From assembly GCA_018061265.1 (NCBI GenBank), contig JAGOUM010000006.1:23862-87861 (forward strand): a stretch of 64,000 bases of DNA, read 5' to 3'. Position numbers and translations under genes: made by a program. The notes under the pieces were generated by a model. The model ran no database searches, had not been told where the DNA came from, and saw only the letters and a list, made by a program, of their open reading frames with translations. Shown piece by piece: positions 39,441 through 48,525 of the stretch; position 1 is the first letter of the stretch; the number at the start of each line of letters is the position of its first letter. This DNA comes from Rhodoferax sp. GTDB taxonomy: Bacteria > Pseudomonadota > Gammaproteobacteria > Burkholderiales > Burkholderiaceae_C.

Positions 39441-40247
39441 ATGCCCGGTTTCAAATTATCTGTGTTATTCAGCTGGATTCCGGCTTGCAGTCTGGTTTTG
39501 CTGGGTGCTTGTTCAACCACTGCTGTTGATCCAACTGCCGGGTGGAGCCCCAACAAGATCTATGCTGAGGCAAAAGACGAGATGAGCACAGGCGGCTACG
39601 AGAAGGCGGTGCCGTTGCTGGAAAAGCTGGAAGGGCGGGCTGCCGGGACGCCTCTGGCGCAACAAGCTCAGATTGACAAGGCTTATGCACAATACAAGGC
39701 GGGTGATGCCATTCAATCGGTTGCAACGCTGGACCGGTTCATGAAACTCCATCCAGCGAGCCCGGCGATTGATTACGCGCTGTATCTCAAAGGATTGGTC
39801 AACTTCAATGACGATCTCGGTCTCTTTTCCGCATTCACGCAGCAAGACCTTGCTGAGCGCGACCAAAAAGCTGCCAAAGAGTCCTTTGAATCCTTCAAGG
39901 ATCTGGTGACGCGATTTCCTGACTCCCGCTATGCAGTCGATGCGCGATCGCGGATGGACTATGTCATCACATCCCTCGCGCAATCAGAGGTCTATGTTGC
40001 CAACTACTACTACCACCGAGGTGCCTATCTGGCAGCCATCAACCGGGCACAATCGGCCATCGCGGAGTATCAGGGTGTGCCGGCCCTTGAAGAAGCACTT
40101 TTCATCATGATCAAGTCCTACGACGCGTTGAATATGTCGGAGATGCGAGACGATACGCGCCGGGTTCTTGAAAAGAACTACCCGAACACACCATATCTGA
40201 CACAGGGTTTCAAGAGCAAAACACAGCCATGGTGGAAATTCTGGTGA
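39441..40247 (+). CDS. bamD: Outer membrane assembly lipoprotein BamD (ComL)
   Basis: This 268-residue lipoprotein has a signal peptide with lipobox LLGAC, then TPR helices: IYAEAKDEMSTGGYEKAVPLLEKLEGR, AQIDKAYAQYKAGDAIQSVATLDRFMKLHPASPAIDYALYLKGLVNF, and YVANYYYHRGAYLAAINRAQSAIAEYQ. BamD is the essential partner of BamA in outer-membrane protein insertion. ATG 39441 is chosen because GAAAG lies nine bases upstream; ATG 39432 would put that site too close. It diverges from rluD, the usual betaproteobacterial arrangement. Confidence 0.94.
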   Translation: MPGFKLSVLFSWIPACSLVLLGACSTTAVDPTAGWSPNKIYAEAKDEMSTGGYEKAVPLLEKLEGRAAGTPLAQQAQIDKAYAQYKAGDAIQSVATLDRFMKLHPASPAIDYALYLKGLVNFNDDLGLFSAFTQQDLAERDQKAAKESFESFKDLVTRFPDSRYAVDARSRMDYVITSLAQSEVYVANYYYHRGAYLAAINRAQSAIAEYQGVPALEEALFIMIKSYDALNMSEMRDDTRRVLEKNYPNTPYLTQGFKSKTQPWWKFW

Positions 40248-40251
40248 GTCT

Positions 40252-41100
40252 ATGAAAACCAAAGGGTACCGGCTGACGGCCGCAACCGGTATACACAAAG
40301 GAGACCGCGATTACCAACAGGACCAGGTGGCGTTGTTGGCCCATCCCCGCGTCAAAGGTTGCGTGATGGCAGTGCTTGCAGATGGAATGGGTGGCCGCAG
40401 TGGCGGACGCAAAGCATCTGATCAGGTCATCCTCACGGCTCGGCAGCTGTTTGAATGTTACTCACCGGCGATGGACGATCCGACAGCCCTGCTCAGTCAA
40501 CTGGCAGCTGAAGCACACACCGTCATCAAACTTACCGCCCTTTCCACTGAGGAAGAACCCCATAGCACGCTGGCGGCCTTTGTTGTTGATTCCGGTGGTC
40601 GCTGCCATTGGGCACACGCTGGTGATTCACGTGTTTACTATTTCCGTGGCAATCAGCTGGTCAAACGGACTCTTGACCATTCCTATGTGCAAACGTTGGT
40701 GAACCAAGGTGAACTGACGCCTGAAGAAGCCAATTTTCACCCTCGTTCCAATATTTTGATGGGTTGCCTTGGCACTGAAAAAGACCCACCGCTGGAACTT
40801 GCTCCTGCTTGTCAGATGCAGCCCGGTGACAGCCTGCTGGTCTGCAGTGACGGGGTGTGGCATTATTTCAACGATGTGGAGCTTGGTTCGATTCTGTCGA
40901 GTCTGTCGGCCCGGGATGCCAGTGAGTTCCTGATTTCCAAAGCCAGAAGTCGAGCCAAGGGCAGCGGGGATAACTTGTCTTTGGCGATTGTGAAGTTTGA
41001 ACCACTGGAAGTAGCCAACAAAACACCTGAACCGATCGAACAGGCTTCAGCAAACCTTCAACGCAAAGGGCTCTGGCCATCTGACGCTGGACCCAGGTGA
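40252..41100 (+). CDS. PP2C-family serine/threonine phosphatase
   Basis: A 282-residue PPM phosphatase with all metal-binding motifs: RDYQQDQ, LADGMGGRSGG, WAHAGDSRVYYF, CSDGVWHYF and SGDNLSLAIVKF. It lacks a membrane segment and should act in the cytoplasm on phospho-Ser/Thr proteins made by Hanks-type kinases. It starts four bases after the bamD stop, so it is probably co-transcribed with bamD. No kinase gene is adjacent; the only one in the window is at 1-1404. The 3' end overlaps a convergent small gene by 43 bases. Confidence 0.92.
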   Translation: MKTKGYRLTAATGIHKGDRDYQQDQVALLAHPRVKGCVMAVLADGMGGRSGGRKASDQVILTARQLFECYSPAMDDPTALLSQLAAEAHTVIKLTALSTEEEPHSTLAAFVVDSGGRCHWAHAGDSRVYYFRGNQLVKRTLDHSYVQTLVNQGELTPEEANFHPRSNILMGCLGTEKDPPLELAPACQMQPGDSLLVCSDGVWHYFNDVELGSILSSLSARDASEFLISKARSRAKGSGDNLSLAIVKFEPLEVANKTPEPIEQASANLQRKGLWPSDAGPR

Positions 41101-41432
41101 AGTTCTGCTGGTGGAGTTGATTTACTTTCAAGCCGCTGCAGAGCCTGCACTGCCTTGGACTGACGATCCATATCATTGAGGATCATTTCCTGTCGCCGCA
41201 AATCATTGAGAACACTGCGGTGCTGTGAGCGTAGCTCTCGCAAACAGTCCGTCACGGCGAACTTTGTGTAGCAAATCCTTTCTTGCTCCTGCTGCTTCAA
41301 CACTTGTTGAGCCCGTGCCTTGGCGATCTGTTGGCGCTGCTCGGCAATGCCAAAAGTCTGCCCAAAAGCGCCTCCCACCGTGATTGAGATTATGGCGATC
41401 AGCAAACGACAGCGAGTTTGTTTGGTTGTCAC
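41058..41432 (-). CDS. Secreted small protein, hypothetical
   Basis: A 124-residue product with a likely signal peptide (LLIAIISITVGGAFG), followed by a strongly helical, Gln/Arg-rich region (QRQQIAKARAQQVLKQQEQERICYTKFAVTDCLRELRSQHRSVLNDLRRQEMIL) with two Cys residues that could form a disulfide. I know of similar hypothetical periplasmic proteins in this family of bacteria but no function. The GTG start shares one base with the zapE TAG stop (TAGTG). Its end overlaps the convergent PP2C gene. Confidence 0.6.
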   Translation of the reverse strand: MTTKQTRCRLLIAIISITVGGAFGQTFGIAEQRQQIAKARAQQVLKQQEQERICYTKFAVTDCLRELRSQHRSVLNDLRRQEMILNDMDRQSKAVQALQRLESKSTPPAELHLGPASDGQSPLR

Positions 41433-42529
41433 TATGTCAGCCGGGTATCAACATCGCGACGTTGCAAGCCGAGAAATTCTGCGGACTGCATTTCGTTGAT
41501 GCGTGAAACAGTGCGTGCGAATTCATGGGCCAATTGTCCCTCGGTATACAGCTGCTCAGGCGGCACTGCAGCGGACATGATCAGTTTGACACGGCGGTCA
41601 TACAACACGTCGACCAGCCAGGTAAAACGACGGGCTTCTGCAGACATTCGTGGCGGCAGCTCTGGTACATCGCTCAGCAGCACTGTATGAAACTGACTGG
41701 CTATCTCCAGGTAGTCATTCTGCGACCGCGGGCCACCACATAAGGCTTTGAAGTCGAACCAGACCACACCCCCGGCACGCCGCCTGGCGTGAATCGTACG
41801 TGCCTCAATTTGCAGGGACGGATTTTCATCCTGCGAACTGGCCAGTTTCTCGAACGCCTCGAGCATGGCGACCTCTGCTGCATCTCCCAGCGGACTGTGG
41901 TAGATCTGCAATTGTTCGAGTGCACGTCCGCGATAGTCAGTACCGTTGTCAACATTAACAACGGTCAGTCGGTCCTTGAGCAGTGCGATGGCGGGTCGAA
42001 TCCGATCACGATGTAAACCGTTCGGGTACAGGTCATCTGGCTTGAAATTCGAGGTTGTTACAAACCCGACACCATTGTCAAACAGTGCCTGAAGCAAGCG
42101 GTGAAGAATCATTGCGTCTGTGATGTCGGACACATGAAACTCGTCAAAACAGATTAAACGGTAGCGCTGTGCCATGCGTTTTGCCAGCACATCAAGCGGA
42201 TTGGCGGTGCCTTGCAATCCCGACAATTCACGATGAACCTCGCGCATGAACTCATGGAAATGCAAACGCGTCTTGCGTTTTAATGGCACCGCCCCATAAA
42301 AGCAGTCCATCAAAAAGCTCTTCCCCCGCCCAACTCCGCCGTACATGTAGATACCGCGGGGAATCGGAGGATGGTTGATCAGTTTTTTTAATGTGTTTGA
42401 GCGCTTCTCCTTGAATTTGGCCCACTCCCGTGCGCAGGTTTCCAACACCTGGATCGCCCGCAACTGGGCCGGATCAGCGCTAAATCCACGCGCAAGCAAC
42501 TCCGCTTGATAAACTTTCCGGACGGTCAC
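41432..42529 (-). CDS. zapE: Cell division ATPase ZapE (AFG1-like)
   Basis: The 365-residue AFG1-family ATPase has Walker A YGGVGRGKSFLMD, Walker B LICFDEFHVSDITDAMIL, sensor region FVTTSNFKPDDLYPNGLHRDR and the C-terminal RRFTWLVDVLYDRRVKLIMSA block. ZapE modulates the FtsZ ring under stress; related proteins are mitochondrial quality-control factors. The GTG start at 42529 has AGAGG just upstream. It follows the odh operon, as in many Burkholderiales. Confidence 0.92.
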   Translation of the reverse strand: MTVRKVYQAELLARGFSADPAQLRAIQVLETCAREWAKFKEKRSNTLKKLINHPPIPRGIYMYGGVGRGKSFLMDCFYGAVPLKRKTRLHFHEFMREVHRELSGLQGTANPLDVLAKRMAQRYRLICFDEFHVSDITDAMILHRLLQALFDNGVGFVTTSNFKPDDLYPNGLHRDRIRPAIALLKDRLTVVNVDNGTDYRGRALEQLQIYHSPLGDAAEVAMLEAFEKLASSQDENPSLQIEARTIHARRRAGGVVWFDFKALCGGPRSQNDYLEIASQFHTVLLSDVPELPPRMSAEARRFTWLVDVLYDRRVKLIMSAAVPPEQLYTEGQLAHEFARTVSRINEMQSAEFLGLQRRDVDTRLT

Positions 42530-42552
42530 ATGACCTCTACTTACTTTACTTA

Positions 42553-42598
42553 GAGTAGCTAAAAGCGCTACTCCTGTATGCGCCAGAAGCCATTTTTA
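42553..42598 (+). repeat. Dispersed hairpin repeat between odhL and zapE
   Basis: The copy reads TAGCTAAAAGCGCTACTC, then TATGCGCCAGAAGCC and a T/A-rich end. GAGTAGC (42553-42559) pairs with GCTACTC (42567-42573), forming a hairpin downstream of odhL. It shares TAGCT-n4-AGCGC and the GCGC-n-AGA-GC end with the copies at 60007 and 5210. It could serve as a transcript end for the odh operon, though no T run follows. Confidence 0.6.
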
Positions 42599-42606
42599 TG
42601 CTTAAT

Positions 42607-44037
42607 CTAGAAGTTCAAAGTCCTTTTATCTACTGCCAGCGCAGCTTCCTTGGTTGACTCACTCAGTGACGGGTGCGCATGGCAAATGCGTGCAATGTCT
42701 TCGCTACTGGCCCGAAACTCCATCGCCACCACACATTCGGCGATCAACTCGCTGGCCATAGGCCCAACGATGTGGACACCCAGTATTTCGTCGGTCTTGG
42801 CGTCAGCCAGCATCTTGACCATGCCGGTGGTGTCACCCAAGGCACGCGCACGACCATTGGCCAGAAACGGGAACGTGCCCGCCCGATAAGATACACCGTC
42901 CGCTTTCAGCTGCTGTTCGGTTCGACCCACCCAGGCGATTTCCGGGCTGGTGTAGATCACCCAGGGAATCGTGTTGAAGTTGACATGCCCGTGTTGGCCT
43001 GCAATGCGCTCAGCCACCGCGACGCCCTCTTCTTCGGCTTTATGTGCAAGCATTGGTCCACGCACCACGTCACCGACGGCCCAGACGCCGGGCAGGTTGG
43101 TCCTGCAGTCACCATCCACCACGACGGCTCCCCGCTCATCAAGTTGCAAGCCTACGGCCTCTGCATTCAGACCAATGGTGTTGGGCACACGGCCAATCGA
43201 CACGATAAGCCTGTCAGCGTCCAGAGACTTGGCCTCACCTTTGGCGTTGGTATAGGCGATGGCTACCCCTTTTTTACTGGCCTTGATTTCGCCCACCGTC
43301 ACGCCTAACTCGATCTTGAGCCCCTGCTTGTCAAACGCCTTTTTCGCCTCTTTGGCAATCTGTTCATCCACCGCACCCAGGAATGTCGGCAGACCTTCCA
43401 GAATGGTAACGTCCGCACCCAGACGTCGCCAGACCGAGCCCATCTCCAGGCCAATCACGCCGGACCCGATCAACGCCAGCTTTTTTGGCACCGCGCCAAT
43501 TCGCAACGCTCCGTCGTTGGACAGAATCAACTCCTCGTCAAACGGCGTACCCGGTAGCGCCCTGGCATTGGAACCCGTAGCCACGATGATGTGCTGACCA
43601 AGCAGCATTTCTTCGGCGGTGCCCATCACCTTGATTTCGTACCCTGTCGCACCGACCGACTTCACAAACGAGGCTCGGCCATGAAAGAAACTGATCTTGT
43701 TCTTCTTGAACAAATACAGGATGCCATCATTGTTTTGCTTGACCACTGTGTCTTTGCGCGCCACCATTTTGGCGACATCCATGCTCAGACCTTTGACGGT
43801 AATGCCATGGTCCGAGAAGTGGTGGTTGGCCTGCTCGTAGTGTTCGCTGCTTTGGAGCAATGCCTTGCTCGGAATGCAGCCAACATTGGTGCAGGTTCCA
43901 CCCGGTGCCGGGCCACCTGCGCTGTTTTGCCATTCGTCAATACACGCCACTGTTTTGCCCAATTGGGCGGCGCGGATGGCGGCCACGTAACCCCCCGGGC
44001 CAGCACCAATCACGATCACATCAAAGGTTTTGCTCAT
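42607..44037 (-). CDS. odhL: Dihydrolipoyl dehydrogenase (E3)
   Basis: A 476-residue flavoprotein disulfide reductase: FAD-binding VIGAGPGGYVAAIRAAQLG, redox-active disulfide GGTCTNVGCIPSKALL, NAD-binding LALIGSGVIGLEMGSVWRRLG, second FAD segment VWAVGDVVRG, and the C-terminal active-site His-Glu in HAHPSLSE. It reoxidises the lipoyl groups of E2. As third gene of odhA-odhB-odhL it serves the 2-oxoglutarate dehydrogenase complex and possibly others. Confidence 0.96.
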   Translation of the reverse strand: MSKTFDVIVIGAGPGGYVAAIRAAQLGKTVACIDEWQNSAGGPAPGGTCTNVGCIPSKALLQSSEHYEQANHHFSDHGITVKGLSMDVAKMVARKDTVVKQNNDGILYLFKKNKISFFHGRASFVKSVGATGYEIKVMGTAEEMLLGQHIIVATGSNARALPGTPFDEELILSNDGALRIGAVPKKLALIGSGVIGLEMGSVWRRLGADVTILEGLPTFLGAVDEQIAKEAKKAFDKQGLKIELGVTVGEIKASKKGVAIAYTNAKGEAKSLDADRLIVSIGRVPNTIGLNAEAVGLQLDERGAVVVDGDCRTNLPGVWAVGDVVRGPMLAHKAEEEGVAVAERIAGQHGHVNFNTIPWVIYTSPEIAWVGRTEQQLKADGVSYRAGTFPFLANGRARALGDTTGMVKMLADAKTDEILGVHIVGPMASELIAECVVAMEFRASSEDIARICHAHPSLSESTKEAALAVDKRTLNF

Positions 44038-44105
44038 ATCGTCTTTCTATTCATGTTGCAACGTGCATCTCATGCTTCGTCTCCACAGGCGGCTGCGAAA
44101 ATACT

Positions 44106-45401
44106 TCAGATATCAAACAGCAGGCGTGCCGGATCTTCCAGTGCCTCTTTCATCGCAACCAGTCCCAGTACGGCTTCGCGGCCGTCGATGATGCGGTGGT
44201 CGTAGCTCATGGCAAAGTAGTTCATCGGACGCACCACCACTTGGCCGTTTTCAACCATGGCGCGGTCCTTGGTGGCATGTACGCCCAGAATCGCACTTTG
44301 CGGCGGATTGATGATGGGTGTCGACATCATCGAGCCGAAAGTGCCGCCGTTGCTGATCGAGAAAGTGCCGCCCGTCATCTCTTCCATGCCTAATTTGCCG
44401 TCCCGCGCTTTGGTGCCAAATTCCGCAATCTTTTTCTCGATGTCGGCAAAACTCATCTGGTCCGCATTGCGCAAAATGGGCACCACCAGGCCGCGCGGTG
44501 AGCCCACGGCAATACCGATGTCAAAGTAGCCGTGGTAGACGATGTCGGTGCCATCCACCGAGGCATTAAGGACCGGGAACTTTTTGAGGGCATGCACTGC
44601 TGCCTTGACGAAAAAGCTCATGAACCCCAGTTTGACCCCATGCTCCTTTTCAAAGCGCTCTTGCATGCGCTTGCGCATGTCCATCACTGGAGCCATGTTG
44701 ATTTCATTAAATGTGGTCAATATGGCGTTGGTGCTCTGAGACTGGATCAAGCGTTCCGCTACACGGGCACGCAGTCGGCTCATCGGCACACGCTGCTCCG
44801 GGCGTCCAGCGAGCTCGGCTGCCAGACTTCCAACTGGGACTGCAACTTGAGGCAACAAAGCGGCTGCAGCCTTGGCTGGCATAGCAGGAGCGGCTACCAC
44901 TTTGGGTGAATTTGGAGTGGCTGTTGGGCCACCGGCAACCGCAGCGAGGACATCGCCCTTGGTGATACGCCCGTCTTTACCACTGCCTGACACTGATCCG
45001 GCCGCCAGTTGGTTGTCGGCCATCAACTTGGCCGCAGCTGGCATGGCCACCCCGGCCATGCTGGTGCCGCTTGCAGCAGGCGCTGACACCGTTGCCGCTG
45101 CAGTGGCTGCGGCCATAGCCAGCGTGATGGGCGCTGCAGCAACGGCAGCACCGGCAACCGCTTCGGTGTCGATGCGGGCGATAAGTTGCTCAGCAGCAAC
45201 CGTACTGCCGCCGGGTTCGACGATCTCGACAATCACGCCGGCAGAAGGTGCTGGCACCTCCATCACGACTTTGTCGGTTTCGACTTCAATCAGGATTTCA
45301 TCCACAGCGACGCTGTCGCCAACTTTTTTCTTCCATTGCAACAAGGTGGCTTCGGCCACGGATTCGGACAGTTGCGGGACTTTGACTTCGACGAGTGCCA
45401 T
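44106..45401 (-). CDS. odhB: Dihydrolipoamide succinyltransferase (E2 of 2-oxoglutarate dehydrogenase)
   Basis: The 431-residue E2 has an N-terminal lipoyl domain with the modified Lys in [14 protein letters not shown], a long Ala-rich mobile linker, a peripheral subunit-binding domain ([30 protein letters not shown]) and the catalytic domain ending [17 protein letters not shown] with catalytic His and Asp. It transfers succinyl groups to CoA. ATG 45401 gives the standard [15 protein letters not shown] start. It lies between odhA and odhL on the minus strand. Confidence 0.96.
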   Translation of the reverse strand: MALVEVKVPQLSESVAEATLLQWKKKVGDSVAVDEILIEVETDKVVMEVPAPSAGVIVEIVEPGGSTVAAEQLIARIDTEAVAGAAVAAAPITLAMAAATAAATVSAPAASGTSMAGVAMPAAAKLMADNQLAAGSVSGSGKDGRITKGDVLAAVAGGPTATPNSPKVVAAPAMPAKAAAALLPQVAVPVGSLAAELAGRPEQRVPMSRLRARVAERLIQSQSTNAILTTFNEINMAPVMDMRKRMQERFEKEHGVKLGFMSFFVKAAVHALKKFPVLNASVDGTDIVYHGYFDIGIAVGSPRGLVVPILRNADQMSFADIEKKIAEFGTKARDGKLGMEEMTGGTFSISNGGTFGSMMSTPIINPPQSAILGVHATKDRAMVENGQVVVRPMNYFAMSYDHRIIDGREAVLGLVAMKEALEDPARLLFDI

Positions 45402-45470
45402 ATCAGTGCTTTCAAAAAATGAGGAGGACGCTTGCCACCAGGATGCTCCCTGGCCGGCCATGAGGCGGAT

Positions 45471-48338
45471 TTACTTGGTCAGAATGAAGCCCTTGAGCTT
45501 GCCAAACGCACCCTCGACAAGCGCTTTTTGCTGCTCCTGATGCAGGTGTGAATAACCCACCGCCGGTGAAGCCGACGCTGCGCGACCCGAGTACCCGAGC
45601 TTTTGCCCTTCCAGCATGTTTTCGTGAATGTAGTGCTGCACAAAAAACCAGGCGCCTTGATTTTGTGGCTCGTCCTGTGTCCATACGACGTCGGTCACAT
45701 TGGGGTACTTTTTGAGTTCGGTGGCAAACGCCTTGTGCGGAAACGGGTACAACTGCTCAACCCGCAAAATGGCCACATCGTCAGCGCCCTTCTCTTCACG
45801 CTTTTTCGACAGGTCATAAAACACTTTGCCTGAGCAGGCAATCACACGCCTGACTTTGTCGTTGCGCTGAACCTTGTGATCCGGGATGATGGTCTGAAAT
45901 CCGCCTTTGGTGAATTCGGACAACGGAGATGCCGCATCCTTGTTGCGCAGCAGAGACTTGGGTGTGAAGATGATCAATGGTTTACGCAGGTTGCGCACCA
46001 TCTGGCGGCGCAGCACATGAAAGATCTGACTTGCTGTGGTCGGCTGCACCAGCTGCATATTGGTATCTGCGGCAAGTTGCATGAAACGCTCAACCCTCGC
46101 AGAAGAATGCTCAGGACCCTGCCCTTCGTAGCCATGCGGCAGCATCAAGGTGATGCCATTCACACGGCCCCATTTGACTTCACCCGACGCGATAAACTGG
46201 TCAATCACCACCTGTGCACCATTGGCAAAGTCACCAAATTGCGCTTCCCAGATCACCAGTGTATTGGGGTCGTTGGAGGCGTAGCCATACTCAAAACCTA
46301 GCACTGCCTCTTCTGACAGGATGGAGTCAATCACCACAAAGGGCGACTGACCCTCCGCCACGTTTTGCAGCGGTACATAGGTGCCCTCATTCCACTTTTC
46401 ACGATTCTGGTCATGAATGACCGCGTGCCGATGCGTGAAGGTTCCGCGCCCGCAGTCCTCACCACTTAAACGCACGCCATAGCCGCTGGCCACCAGCGAG
46501 GCGAATGCCATATGTTCGCCCATACCCCAGTCCACAGGAATGTCGCCTCGCCCCATGGCAGCACGGTCGTCATAAACCTTCTTGACCAATGGATGTGGTG
46601 TCACCGATGCTGGGATAGTGGTGATTTTCTCTGCCAAGCGCTTCCACTCCGCCGTCGGAATGGCGGTATCGCCTGCATCAGTCCACTTCTTGCCCAAAAA
46701 CGGCGTCCAGTCCACCGCGTACTTGCTCTTGAAATTGGTCAGGACAGGGTCGGTGGTATGACGGCCGGCATCCATCGCCGCGCGGTAAGCCTTGGCCATG
46801 TCGCTGCCCAAGTCATCACCCAGTCCTTGCGCTGCCAGTTTGTCGGCATAGAGCTTGCGGGTACCAGGATGCTGCGCGATCTTTTTGTACATCAGCGGCT
46901 GTGTCAAGGCCGGGGTGTCCTGCTCGTTGTGGCCGAGTTTGCGAAAACAGATGATGTCCAGCACCACATCCTTGCGGAATTCCATGCGGTATTCCAGTGC
47001 CCACTGCATCGCCATGACCACTGCTTCCGGATCATCACCGTTGACGTGCATCACGGGGGCCTCGACTCCCTTGACGATGTCGGTGCAATACAGTGTTGAG
47101 CGGTAATCACGCGGGTCGGAGGTGGTAAAGCCAATCTGGTTGTTGATGATCAGGTGCACCGTGCCAGCCGTGGTGTAGCCGCGGGTTTGCGCCAGTGCCA
47201 GCGTCTCCTGGTTGACGCCCTGACCGGCAAACGCCGCGTCTCCGTGCACCAGCACAGGCAGCACCTGGCGGCCGGTGGGGTCACCCCGGCGGTCCATACG
47301 CGCGCGTACCGAACCCTCGACCACCGGGTTGACAATTTCCAGGTGCGAGGGATTGAACGCCAGGCTCAGGTGCACTGGCCCGCCAGGTGTGGTGACATCC
47401 GAGCTGAAACCCTGGTGGTACTTGACGTCCCCAGCGGGCAAATCTTCTGGGGCGGTGTGATCAAACTCCGCAAACAAGTCACCCGGCATCTTGCCCAAGG
47501 TATTGACCAGCACATTAAGGCGACCGCGGTGCGCCATTCCAATCACGATTTCCTGCACACCTTTGGCACCCGCTTGCTGAATCAGCACGTCCATCGCGGC
47601 GATAAAACTCTCGCCGCCTTCGAGTGAAAAGCGCTTTTGTCCGACATACTTGGTGTGCAAAAAACGCTCCAGACCTTCAGCGGCGGTCAGGCGGTCAAGA
47701 ATATGCTTCTTCTGGTTGACGTCAAAATTGGGCTTGCTGCGCACACTCTCCAGTTTTTGCTGCCACCAGCGTTTTTGCGTCTGGTCGGTCAGATACTGAT
47801 ACTCCGCACCGATGCTGCCGCAATAAGTTTCGCGCAATGCATTGAGCAGTTCGCGCAGCGACATCTTGTCTTTGCCAAAAAAAGTGTTGCTGACGTCGAA
47901 AACAGTTTCGAAGTCTGCGTCGGCGAATCCGTAAAAAGACGGCTCCAACTCAGGAATGCTTGGCCGCTCGGTGCGTTTGAGCGGGTCCAGATCTGCCCAG
48001 CTTGCACCAACGTTGCGATAGGCCGCAATCAACTGCTGCGCGGCGGTCCGCTTGCGGCCCATTTCGGCGTCGACACTGGCAACCACCACCTTGGTACCGC
48101 CGGCTTTGGCGCGCTGCGCAAAGGCATCAATCACCGGTTGATGTGCAACGTCTTTGGCATTGCTGCCGTCAACAGCGGGCACATGTTGCAAAGCATCAAA
48201 GTACTCGCGCCAGGTATCGGGCACGCTGCCGGGGTTGGCCAGGTAGTTTTCGTACATCTCCTCGACGTACGGGGCGTTGCCGCCGAAAAGATAGGTATTG
48301 GCCTGATAGGCCTGATAAACCGTGCTGGTTTGACTCAT
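45471..48338 (-). CDS. odhA: 2-oxoglutarate dehydrogenase E1 component
   Basis: A 955-residue thiamine-diphosphate enzyme that decarboxylates 2-oxoglutarate in the TCA cycle. Visible blocks are VYQAYQANTYLFGGNAPYVEEMYENYLANPGSVPDTWREYF (E2-binding N-terminus), EGGESFIAAMDVLIQ, IGMAHRGRLNVLVN, HGDAAFAGQGVNQETL and the C-terminal LMLPHGYEGQGPEHSSARVERF. ATG 48338 is chosen by family N-terminus although the frame is open to 48413. It is first gene of the odh operon; 187 bases upstream, shared with the end of prpE, must hold the promoter, which I could not identify. Confidence 0.96.
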   Translation of the reverse strand: MSQTSTVYQAYQANTYLFGGNAPYVEEMYENYLANPGSVPDTWREYFDALQHVPAVDGSNAKDVAHQPVIDAFAQRAKAGGTKVVVASVDAEMGRKRTAAQQLIAAYRNVGASWADLDPLKRTERPSIPELEPSFYGFADADFETVFDVSNTFFGKDKMSLRELLNALRETYCGSIGAEYQYLTDQTQKRWWQQKLESVRSKPNFDVNQKKHILDRLTAAEGLERFLHTKYVGQKRFSLEGGESFIAAMDVLIQQAGAKGVQEIVIGMAHRGRLNVLVNTLGKMPGDLFAEFDHTAPEDLPAGDVKYHQGFSSDVTTPGGPVHLSLAFNPSHLEIVNPVVEGSVRARMDRRGDPTGRQVLPVLVHGDAAFAGQGVNQETLALAQTRGYTTAGTVHLIINNQIGFTTSDPRDYRSTLYCTDIVKGVEAPVMHVNGDDPEAVVMAMQWALEYRMEFRKDVVLDIICFRKLGHNEQDTPALTQPLMYKKIAQHPGTRKLYADKLAAQGLGDDLGSDMAKAYRAAMDAGRHTTDPVLTNFKSKYAVDWTPFLGKKWTDAGDTAIPTAEWKRLAEKITTIPASVTPHPLVKKVYDDRAAMGRGDIPVDWGMGEHMAFASLVASGYGVRLSGEDCGRGTFTHRHAVIHDQNREKWNEGTYVPLQNVAEGQSPFVVIDSILSEEAVLGFEYGYASNDPNTLVIWEAQFGDFANGAQVVIDQFIASGEVKWGRVNGITLMLPHGYEGQGPEHSSARVERFMQLAADTNMQLVQPTTASQIFHVLRRQMVRNLRKPLIIFTPKSLLRNKDAASPLSEFTKGGFQTIIPDHKVQRNDKVRRVIACSGKVFYDLSKKREEKGADDVAILRVEQLYPFPHKAFATELKKYPNVTDVVWTQDEPQNQGAWFFVQHYIHENMLEGQKLGYSGRAASASPAVGYSHLHQEQQKALVEGAFGKLKGFILTK

Positions 48339-48525
48339 GTGGCGCTGACTTTCATTTCCCTTGAGGAAACTGGAGCTGGTTAAAGCTTCGGGTTGATTAA
48401 CCTTCCGCGTCACGGCTTGACCGTTTAGCGGATGCGACTGTGGCGTTGGAAGGGGCCGGTTGCGGCTGGCGATTGTGCCACCCGCAACTTGGCATGAGGC
48501 TTACAAGGATTTGATTTTTCGCAAA

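Noticed and set aside
47637-48383. A 248-codon plus-strand frame opposite odhA
   Set aside because: Antisense to the conserved N-terminal part of odhA and without recognisable features.
48339-48525. Promoter or riboswitch for the odh operon
   Set aside because: No convincing -35/-10 pair or known riboswitch fold could be picked out by eye, so none is annotated.
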